From contig CP059264.1 of the NCBI GenBank assembly GCA_013693915.1, positions 1,320,651 to 1,330,307 on the forward strand: 9,657 nt of DNA, given 5' to 3'. Below the pieces are notes generated by a model that worked only from the letters and a program-made list of their open reading frames with translations, was not told the origin of the DNA and ran no database searches. The DNA comes from Dechloromonas sp. (GTDB lineage: Bacteria; Pseudomonadota; Gammaproteobacteria; Burkholderiales; Rhodocyclaceae). Every line of letters starts with the position of its first letter. The stretch's first letter is position 1. Below are positions 1-4,712 of the stretch, one piece after another. The translations under genes and the position numbers were made by a program.

Positions 1-699
1 GATCACCATTGACCCCGCTGCTGCCACCGCGAGGCTGATCGCCAGCAGACCCCGAAGGCGCGGCGTGGCGAGGTAAATGCGCGTGCCCCGCGTAGTGCGA
101 TCCCATATGCCACGACGCGGGCCGGGAACGGTTGTGGGAAGCCTCACGCTGACCACAAGCGCGGCTGACACGAGGAAGCCGAGAACCGTTCCGGCAAACA
201 GGTTGTGGAAGCTGATGACCGTCAGTAGCGCGGCGGCCAGCATCGGGGAAATCAGGCTTTCCAAATCGTAGGCCAGCCGGGAAAGCGACAGTGCTTTCGT
301 GTACTCGTCTTCGTCGGGAAGGATGTCCGGGATAGTGGCTTGAAAGGTCGGCGTGAAGCCTGCGGACGCCGCCTGCAAGACGAAGATCAGCAGATAGATT
401 TGCCAGATTTCGCTGACAAAGGGCAGGCAGAGCGCAACGGATGCTCGTACTAGGTCAAGGGCAACGAGCAACGACCGTCGCGGCAGCCGGTCGGCGAACG
501 CCTGCGCGACCGGGGCGACTCCGACATAGGCCAGCATCTTGATTGCGAGTGCCGTCCCGAGTACCGCGCCGGCATTCGCCCCGGCCAGATCGTAGGCAAG
601 CAGGCCAAGGGCCACCGTCATCAGGCCGGTGCCGACAAGCGCAATCACCTGAGCGGCGAACAGGTGACGATAGGTACGGTTCTTCAGGACGGAGAGCAT
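1..699 (-). CDS. MFS exporter, NreB-like (3' part beyond window)
   Basis: The first 233 residues of a major facilitator superfamily transporter are present, from MLSVLKNRTYRHLFAAQ to the window edge, so the C-terminal half is missing because of the window and not because of a break. Hydrophobic segments alternate with short loops. The MFS motif A, FADRLPRRS (residues 68-76), sits in the loop after the second membrane segment. It is an inner-membrane protein, presumably a proton-driven efflux pump. The ATG at 697-699 follows the stop of the repressor gene by 9 nt, with a weak AGG about 10 nt upstream, so the two genes form one transcript. Pairing of this type of MFS protein with a CsoR/RcnR-family repressor is typical of nickel-resistance modules (NreA/NreB). 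The substrate is inferred from this pairing and resemblance only; cobalt or another metal is possible. Confidence 0.85.
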   Translation of the reverse strand, partial: MLSVLKNRTYRHLFAAQVIALVGTGLMTVALGLLAYDLAGANAGAVLGTALAIKMLAYVGVAPVAQAFADRLPRRSLLVALDLVRASVALCLPFVSEIWQIYLLIFVLQAASAGFTPTFQATIPDILPDEDEYTKALSLSRLAYDLESLISPMLAAALLTVISFHNLFAGTVLGFLVSAALVVSVRLPTTVPGPRRGIWDRTTRGTRIYLATPRLRGLLAISLAVAAAGSMVI

Positions 700-708
700 C
701 GGCGGGCC

Positions 709-966
709 TCAGAGCAGTTTGGTCAGTGCCTTCATTTCGGTCAAAACGGAGTCTTCGTCATGGGCCAGGCAATGGTCGATGTGGTCGTGGATCAGGACGC
801 GCTTTGCGGCCGTCACCGCGCTTTCCACCGCCGCGAGCTGGCGGGCGATGTCGAGACAGGATTCGCCACTTTCGATCATCCCTATGACGTGCCGAAGATG
901 ACCATCGGCGCGTTTCAGCCGCTTCACGAGATCGGGATGGGTTGAGTGCTTGTGTGTCGCGTTCAT
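709..966 (-). CDS. Metal-sensing repressor, CsoR/RcnR family (NreA/InrS-like)
   Basis: An 85-residue all-helical DNA-binding repressor. Family features are the KRLKRADGHLRHVIGMIESG start of helix 1-2 and the metal-ligand positions C37, H62 and C66 (in ESCLD and DHIDHC). This C-H-C set matches copper CsoR and nickel InrS, not formaldehyde FrmR. The N-terminal histidines (H5, H7, H10) could supply the fourth ligand used by nickel sensors of the InrS/RcnR type. Such proteins act as tetramers that release DNA when metal binds. The ATG at 966 is preferred over an in-frame ATG at 1047 because family similarity begins only here and the operator and promoter lie between the two. The MFS exporter follows 9 nt later. 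Exact metal is inferred, with nickel most likely because of the NreB-like partner. Confidence 0.9.
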   Translation of the reverse strand: MNATHKHSTHPDLVKRLKRADGHLRHVIGMIESGESCLDIARQLAAVESAVTAAKRVLIHDHIDHCLAHDEDSVLTEMKALTKLL

Positions 967-972
967 GTGGCA

Positions 973-999
973 ATTGTATCCCCCTGGGGGATATGAAAA
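973..999 (-). promoter_or_regulatory. Promoter of the metal-repressor operon, probably leaderless
   Basis: On the minus strand a -10 TACAAT (973-978, 5/6 match to consensus) follows a weak -35 TTTTCA (994-999, 4/6) with a 15-bp spacer that is almost entirely the operator palindrome. Only six bases (TGCCAC) separate the -10 from the ATG, so the expected transcription start is at or next to the start codon. No other -10 was seen closer to the gene. Confidence 0.55.
977..993. promoter_or_regulatory. Operator palindrome of the CsoR/RcnR-type repressor
   Basis: The sequence TATCCCCCTGGGGGATA is a perfect 17-bp palindrome with a single central base. C/G tracts flanked by TA-rich ends are the hallmark of operators for this repressor family (for example the G-tract sites of RcnR). 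It begins 11 bases upstream of the repressor start codon and fills the spacer of the predicted promoter, reaching into the -10. Binding would therefore block RNA polymerase and give autoregulation of the repressor-exporter pair. Confidence 0.8.
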
Positions 1000-1028
1000 T
1001 GTGCGCCGCCCGCGAAGGAGCGACGCAC
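997..1028 (-). terminator. Possible terminator after the zinc-ribbon gene
   Basis: On the minus strand an 8-bp stem with one G-T wobble (arms 1001-1008 and 1021-1028) is followed directly by ATTTT. It lies about 20 bases after the stop of the gene at 1048-1440. The short T run makes it a modest candidate. It abuts the -35 of the next operon. Confidence 0.4.
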
Positions 1029-1047
1029 CGAAGGCCGCACGACGCAA

Positions 1048-1440
1048 TCAGCCCGCCGCCGGCGCTGTCATCGACTGCAACTGCTCGATCACGCCAGGCT
1101 CAACGAACACGCAAGCCTGCTCGTCCGCGATCGGCACGTTGAACACCTGCGCGAACACCGTGCGCCGCAGATGGGCCAGCCGGCCGGTCCGGTATGCCTG
1201 CTCGGGCTTCATGCGCCCGCCAGCCTGCGACCCGCTGCGCTGCGGATCGCATTCGACCAGCGCGACAAAGCCATCGTCGGCCAGCTTCTGATGCTCGGGG
1301 CACAGGCCCCAGCCGGTCGCCGTGTGGCGCTCCATGCTCGCGCGCAGGCGCTTGTCCAGCAGGATCGCGCCGGTGTCGAACGCCGTGCCGCAGACCAGGC
1401 AAACGTGCTGTTCGAGGGAAACGTGTGATTTGTCGTTCAT
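1048..1440 (-). CDS. Small zinc-ribbon-like protein of unknown function, mobile-element associated
   Basis: A 130-residue soluble protein starting MNDKSHVSLEQHVCLVCG. It has a C-x2-C pair (C14, C17) and a C-x2-H pair (C47, H50 in GLCPEH), a spacing expected for a zinc ribbon or treble-clef knuckle. No catalytic motif was recognised. From general knowledge, similar proteins occur in integrative elements of Beta- and Gammaproteobacteria without an assigned role; I could not confirm this by search. The ATG at 1440 has a good ribosome site, GGAGAA, a few bases upstream; the reading frame extends further upstream but without a comparable site or conserved-looking sequence. It is separated from the metal-resistance operon by that operon's own promoter, so probably is not co-regulated with it. 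Confidence 0.75.
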   Translation of the reverse strand: MNDKSHVSLEQHVCLVCGTAFDTGAILLDKRLRASMERHTATGWGLCPEHQKLADDGFVALVECDPQRSGSQAGGRMKPEQAYRTGRLAHLRRTVFAQVFNVPIADEQACVFVEPGVIEQLQSMTAPAAG

Positions 1441-1792
1441 GACGGTTCTCCGGTTGCAAGGGCGGAATTGCCCGGAACCGTCGCCCTCACGGCGCAGCGC
1501 AGCAGTCAGGGGTCGCAGACGGCCGCCAGGACGCAAGCGCGCAAGGCGCGCGCAGCCCTTGCACGGCGAGAACGCCGTGATACGGTGAAGGGACACAGCA
1601 AGACCGCCCCCTCACACCACCCCACGCACGCGGGTTTTTGGCAAGCGAAGCGCGCAGGCGCGGATCAGCGAGCCGGGCCGGAGGCGTCAGTGATGGAAGC
1701 CCGACAGGGGCGAGACTCGCGCAGCGAGGCTCGATGCGCAGCACGACAGCGCGACGGCGGCACGCCGGGACGCCCGACTGCTTGAGACAGGA
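1441..1792. other. Gene-free structured stretch between the zinc-ribbon and nuclease genes
   Basis: No convincing gene lies here on either strand. It holds a perfect 7-bp hairpin with AGAA loop (1562-1579), an overlapping inverted repeat GCAAGG/CCTTGC (1541-1562), and an imperfect tandem pair of CGAG-R-CTCG plus GCGCAGC units at about 1711-1742. No clear promoter was found for the zinc-ribbon gene, which must be transcribed either from within this stretch or by readthrough from the nuclease gene. No T-tract terminator follows the nuclease gene. Confidence 0.5.
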
Positions 1793-2856
1793 CTACTCGT
1801 TGTCGGTCTTGCGCTGCTCGATCTGCAACCGCGCCCGTTGCGTTGCTTGTTGCAGCCGCTCCACCAGCACGCCCCTCGGCGGCAAGGCGGTCAGGTACTC
1901 GGCGACGTGGATGCCCGACTTGTCCAACTCCAGCAATTCGATCTGCTCGCGCTTCTTGCCGGTGCAAAGGATGATCCCCAGCGGCGAGGCTTCCTCCGGC
2001 TCCCGTTCGTGCTTGTCCAGCCAGCGAAGATAAAGCTCCATCTGTCCCTTGAAAGCTGCCTTGAACTCGCCGACCTTCAACTCCACTGCCACCAGCCGCC
2101 GCAGCTTGCGGTTGTAAAACAGCAGGTCGAGGTGGAAATCCTCGCCGTCGATCTGGATGCGCTTCTGCCGGGCCACGAAGCTGAAACCCGCGCCCAGCTC
2201 CAACAAGAACGACTCCATTTCGCGGATGATCGCCGCCTCCAAGTCGCCTTCTTGCCAAGTGTCCCGCAGCCCCAGGAAGTCGAGGATGTAGGGGTCGCGC
2301 ATGACCAGGGCGGGCGACATTCGCTGCGCATCGCGCATCTTCGCCAACTCCTGTGCGATCGTCTCGCCCGGCTTTTGAGACAGCGCCGTGCGCTCGTACA
2401 ACATCGAGTCGATGCGCTCGCGCAGCGTCCGCACGCTCCAGCGTTCGGTGCTCGCCATCTGTGCGTAGTAGTCCCGCTGGAGCGGGTCTTTCAGCGGGAT
2501 CAGGGCGATGAAGTGCGTCCAGCTCAATTCTCGTATCAGTGATACGAGAATCTGCTCGTCGGGGAAGGTGGCCGCGAACTGCACCATGCGGCGCAGGTTC
2601 TGCTCGGCAAAGCTGCCGCCGTACTCCTTCACCAACTGCGCCGCCAGGGTGGGCAGGACTTCCTTGCCATAAGCGCCCCGGCGCCCGTCCAAGACCTGCG
2701 TGCGGATGCGCTGGCCGATGCGCCAATAGAGCATCGTCAGCTCGCTATTCACCGTCGAGGCGGCGCGCTTGCGCGCCGCCTCGATCAGTGCCCGAATGTC
2801 GCCCAGCAGCGCCGAAGGCGCTGTGACGATGCTGCGGATGACCGGCGCGTGTTCAT
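1793..2856 (-). CDS. DUF1016/YhcG-family PDDEXK nuclease, 5' end out of frame
   Basis: The body encodes a DUF1016 protein: an N-terminal helical domain (SALLGDIRALIEAAR ... ELTMLYWRIG ... QNLRRMVQF ... ELSWTHFIALIPL) and a C-terminal PDDEXK nuclease fold with FHLDLLFYNRKLRRLVAVELK, where the catalytic D is at 2126-2128 and E-x-K at 2075-2083, then KGQMELYLRWL. Such proteins are found with restriction systems and mobile elements; the cellular target is unknown. The expected start is ATG at 2854-2856: it overlaps the integrase stop as ATGA and has GGAGG 7 nt upstream. That ATG is in the wrong frame, reading 23 codons to TGA at 2785-2787, while the nuclease frame is reached only by a -1 shift. 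In the nuclease frame there is no ATG, GTG or TTG between 2856 and GTG 2752; upstream choices are TTG 2872 or ATG 2926, deep inside the integrase gene and without a good ribosome site. So the gene is frameshifted, recoded, or oddly started. Identification of the body is firm. Confidence 0.85.
2527..2551. repeat. 25-bp perfect palindrome inside the DUF1016 gene
   Basis: The 12-base arm ATTCTCGTATCA (2527-2538) is repeated in inverted form at 2540-2551 around a single G. It is AT-rich compared with the surrounding gene and encodes ILVSLIRE using codons such as GTA, TCA, ATA and CGA that are rare elsewhere here. Confidence 0.9.
2755..2784 (-). repeat. 14-bp perfect inverted repeat near the DUF1016 5' end
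   Basis: Arms at 2755-2768 and 2771-2784 are perfectly complementary with only two bases between them. In mRNA the tip would open to a loop of four or more bases, leaving a very stable GC-rich stem. The outer edge directly abuts the TGA (2785-2787) that ends the short frame from ATG 2856. A second, 7-bp hairpin (2807-2823, loop of 3) lies just upstream in the message. Confidence 0.85.
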
Positions 2857-4052
2857 GCCGCCGCCTCCGCAAGCTGGCGTGCGCCCGTGATGGCCTGGCG
2901 CCGGCTGGCCACCAGTTCGGCCGCATCGCGCACCGGCTTGTCCTCGGTGTGGACGTAGTGCATGAACATCGCTACGGTCTTGTGGCCCGTCAGCTTCATG
3001 CCCACTTTGGTCGGCACGCCCGAATTGGCAATGTCGGTCGTCGAGCGATGGCGGATGCCGTGCGTGCCGACGTGCGGGACGCCGGCGGCCTTGAGCACCC
3101 GGCACCAGCCGCCATAGTGCTCGCCAAAGGTCAGGTGCTTGGCCGGGTCGTTCGGCGATGGCAGGACGTAGGGGCAGCCCTCCCGGCGCGGCGCCGTCGA
3201 AAGCAGCCGATAGGCTTCCTCGCTCATGGGCTTGGAAATGCCGCCGACCTTGCTGTCGGGCCACACCACGCGCCGGTTCTCGAAGTCCAGCCAGCTCCAT
3301 TCGAGCGGGCAGATTTCGGAGCGCCGGGCGGCGAACTCGAATTGCAGCCGGATCGCCAGCGGGATGACGTAGTTCTCCAGCCCCTCCGCCTCCAGCTTCT
3401 CCAACTGGCGGAAGATCCGCACCATTTCCTCGTCCACGATGAGCCGGGTTTCCTTGCCCGGCGGGTACATGGGGACGTGGCGGCACGGGTTCGTGCCGTC
3501 CGGGCGGTAGCCCCACACTTCGGCCAGGTTGAACATCTTGCGCAGCACGCCGAAGGTCTTGTTCGCCTCGGTCGGCTTGTAGGCCAGTTTCTCCATCAGC
3601 CCGGCAATGTCGGGCCGCTTCACGTCATGCACCTTCTTGCGGCCCAGCAGCGGGATGATGTTGCGGTCTATGACGCCCTGATAGCCGTCCTGCGTGCTGG
3701 GCTTGTTGCGCTTCTTGGAGTAGTCCTCCATGAACTTCTTGCACAACTCGGCCATCGTGGGCGCCTTGCGCGCCTCGGCCTTGGCGCCGCCGGGGTCGCC
3801 GCCCCGGCGAACCTCGGCCAGCCAGTCCTGTGCCTTGACTCGTGCCTGTTCGACGGTCAGCTCCCCGTACAGCCCCAGCGAGGGCTTGCGGGGCTGGCCG
3901 GAGTTCGTGCGGTACTGGAGCATGAACACCCGGCGGCCGGTCGGGGTAATCTTGCACAGGAAGCCGGGCACCACGGTATCCCGCAGTTCAACATCCTTGG
4001 CCTGGGGTTGGGCCGACTCCACGGCGGTCTTGGTGAGCTTGATCTTTGCCAT
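2853..4052 (-). CDS. Tyrosine recombinase, P4-type integrase
   Basis: A 399-residue site-specific recombinase that integrates and excises a genomic island. It has the N-terminal DUF4102 arm-binding domain (about 1-95, including RDTVVPGFLCKITPTGRRVF and SLGLYGELTVEQAR), a SAM-like core-binding domain (about 98-190) and the catalytic domain. The active-site set is complete: R243 (AARRSE), K268, H331 and R334 (HGIRHRSTTD), H357 (LTGHKT) and the nucleophile Y366 (MHYVH). Length and motifs are those of an intact enzyme. The ATG at 4052 follows GAGGAG at 5 nt; an in-frame ATG at 4070 lacks this. It reads away from the right-hand chromosomal genes into the accessory region, as expected for an integrase at the end of its element, and its stop overlaps the ATG of the nuclease gene. 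Confidence 0.93.
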   Translation of the reverse strand: MAKIKLTKTAVESAQPQAKDVELRDTVVPGFLCKITPTGRRVFMLQYRTNSGQPRKPSLGLYGELTVEQARVKAQDWLAEVRRGGDPGGAKAEARKAPTMAELCKKFMEDYSKKRNKPSTQDGYQGVIDRNIIPLLGRKKVHDVKRPDIAGLMEKLAYKPTEANKTFGVLRKMFNLAEVWGYRPDGTNPCRHVPMYPPGKETRLIVDEEMVRIFRQLEKLEAEGLENYVIPLAIRLQFEFAARRSEICPLEWSWLDFENRRVVWPDSKVGGISKPMSEEAYRLLSTAPRREGCPYVLPSPNDPAKHLTFGEHYGGWCRVLKAAGVPHVGTHGIRHRSTTDIANSGVPTKVGMKLTGHKTVAMFMHYVHTEDKPVRDAAELVASRRQAITGARQLAEAAA

Positions 4053-4229
4053 GATGACTCCTCGGAACAACCCGGATTCCAGGAGCCAGATAGGAGCGGC
4101 GCGAGGGAAAACCGGGTCAAGTTTCAGAAAGCACCGGCATATGATGGACGCGCGTAAGTTATTGATAAACCTGCTGTATCTAGCTACGGCGCAGTCCAGC
4201 GAACTACCGGGCTGGAGTCATCGTGAAAC
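4053..4229. other. Upstream region of the integrase, likely island edge
   Basis: No gene. It must hold the integrase promoter; the best candidate is TTGACC (4115-4120, minus strand) with only a poor -10 (TCCTAT, spacer 19). An inverted repeat TCCAGC/GCTGGA (4195-4216) is present. No tRNA or tRNA 3' fragment was recognised, so the attachment core cannot be placed from this sequence; it should lie between here and the terminator at 4230. Confidence 0.4.
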
Positions 4230-4255
4230 AAAAAACCCCGCCACGCAGGCGGGGT
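4230..4255 (-). terminator. Rho-independent terminator of the small-gene pair
   Basis: On the minus strand an 8-bp stem (arms 4235-4242 and 4248-4255, GC-rich, loop of 5) is followed by a run of T residues (complement of the A run at 4230-4235). It lies 46 bases after the stop of the 59-codon gene and marks the end of that transcript. Confidence 0.88.
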
Positions 4256-4266
4256 AACAGGGAGGT

Positions 4267-4287
4267 CTCGAAACGAGGGATTTCGAG
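4267..4287. repeat. 7-bp inverted repeat in the 3' untranslated region
   Basis: CTCGAAA (4267-4273) and TTTCGAG (4281-4287) are perfectly complementary with a 7-base loop. It lies between the stop of the 59-codon gene and the terminator, so the message would end in two consecutive hairpins. Confidence 0.6.
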
Positions 4288-4301
4288 CGAGGGTAAAGGG
4301 G

Positions 4302-4481
4302 TCAGTCCTTGCGCCGCTTCTTCAGCAAATGGCGGCCAACGACGATGGCTACGCCGACGGCAACTGCGGCCAGTAAGGCATTGACCGGTTCGGCGCGACC
4401 ATCTGCCAACCAGTCCAGGCCTGCCACGCCGACAAAGACGCCAAGGCTTTCGTTGATCGGGAGATTGTCGGCAAAGGCCAT
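4302..4481 (-). CDS. Small membrane protein, 59 residues, unknown
   Basis: The protein MAFADNLPINESLGVFVG... has one clear membrane segment (about residues 33-49, VNALLAAVAVGVAIVVG) followed by a strongly basic tail, RHLLKKRRKD. By the positive-inside rule its C-terminus should be cytoplasmic. A shorter hydrophobic stretch (12-20) precedes it. The ATG at 4481 shares its A with the TGA of the upstream 31-codon gene (TGATG), indicating translational coupling, and AGGTG lies about 5 nt upstream. A strong terminator follows. I do not recognise a family. Position immediately after the two-component genes, with its own candidate regulated promoter, suggests an envelope-stress or signalling role, which is inference. 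Confidence 0.65.
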   Translation of the reverse strand: MAFADNLPINESLGVFVGVAGLDWLADGRAEPVNALLAAVAVGVAIVVGRHLLKKRRKD

Positions 4482-4576
4482 CAGTTCACCTGATGAACGG
4501 GCTCGGAAACGGCAACCTGATCCAGCAGGTACTGGCGGGCCGTTTCCAGAAACCGGTTGATATTCACTGTACACAT
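4481..4576 (-). CDS. Microprotein, 31 residues, unknown
   Basis: MCTVNINRFLETARQYLLDQVAVSEPVHQVN. The middle (residues 7-21) could form an amphipathic helix; there is no membrane segment. The ATG at 4576 is chosen because AGGAAGG lies about 8 nt upstream; an in-frame ATG at 4615 would sit at the predicted transcription start without a ribosome site. The stop overlaps the next start as TGATG. Too short for homology-based judgement by eye; support comes from the ribosome site, coupling, promoter and downstream terminator. It could instead be a leader peptide that sets translation of the membrane protein. Confidence 0.55.
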   Translation of the reverse strand: MCTVNINRFLETARQYLLDQVAVSEPVHQVN

Positions 4577-4622
4577 CTCGTTGCCTTCCTGATTTGCAGC
4601 TTGCTGTTGATTCATGAAGCGG

Positions 4623-4651
4623 ATTCTATGGGCGCGCATCTGCCACGTCTG
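4623..4651 (-). promoter_or_regulatory. Candidate promoter of the small-gene pair
   Basis: On the minus strand a good -10, TAGAAT (4623-4628, 5/6), is preceded at 17 bp by a poor -35 (CAGACG, 4646-4651). Transcription would begin near 4616, giving a leader of about 40 nt that contains the AGGAAGG ribosome site of the 31-codon gene. A good -10 with a poor -35 is typical of activator-dependent promoters. Confidence 0.45.
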
Positions 4652-4661
4652 TAGCGCGCGC

Positions 4662-4709
4662 GTTGCCACGACGTAACGGAAGTTGATGTTCTGTGACGCC
4701 ATGTAACAG
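4662..4709 (-). promoter_or_regulatory. Pair of GTTAC-type sites, possible response-regulator boxes
   Basis: Two minus-strand GTTAC motifs (4703-4707 and 4673-4677) are exactly 30 bp apart, about three helical turns. The first lies in an imperfect palindrome, CTGTGACGCCATGTAACAG on the plus strand (4691-4709), and includes GTTACA, a half-site of the published E. coli RstA box (TACATNTNGTTACA). The second is in GTTGCCACGACGTAAC (4662-4677). They are centred at about -84 and -53 from the predicted start, a usual layout for OmpR-family activation. Assignment to the neighbouring regulator is inference. Confidence 0.4.
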
Positions 4710-4712
4710 GAA

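Noticed and set aside
1487..1744. Minus-strand frame of 85 codons in the gap between the nuclease and zinc-ribbon genes
   Set aside because: No ribosome site, no recognisable motifs, and the stretch is dominated by inverted repeats.
3788..3809. 8-bp perfect inverted repeat CGCCGGGG/CCCCGGCG
   Set aside because: It lies in the integrase frame over a Gly/Pro/Arg-rich stretch (RRGGDPGG) in GC-rich DNA, where such symmetry is expected.
4071..4110. Sequence slightly like a tRNA 3' end (CCGGATTCCAGGAGCCA) near the integrase
   Set aside because: There is no TTCGA T-loop, no acceptor partner and no cloverleaf could be folded, so it is not called as a tRNA or attachment site.
2769..4157. A 462-codon open frame on the plus strand across the integrase gene
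   Set aside because: It is antisense to an integrase with a complete active site. Its composition (H, L, R, A, Q rich) is the usual reverse-complement shadow of a GC-rich gene.
4254..4710. GTAACAGG at 4254-4261 and again at 4703-4710, flanking the small-gene pair like a target-site duplication
   Set aside because: Eight bases can recur by chance, there is no transposase or terminal inverted repeat, and the two copies are accounted for by the terminator edge and by the GTTAC regulatory motif.
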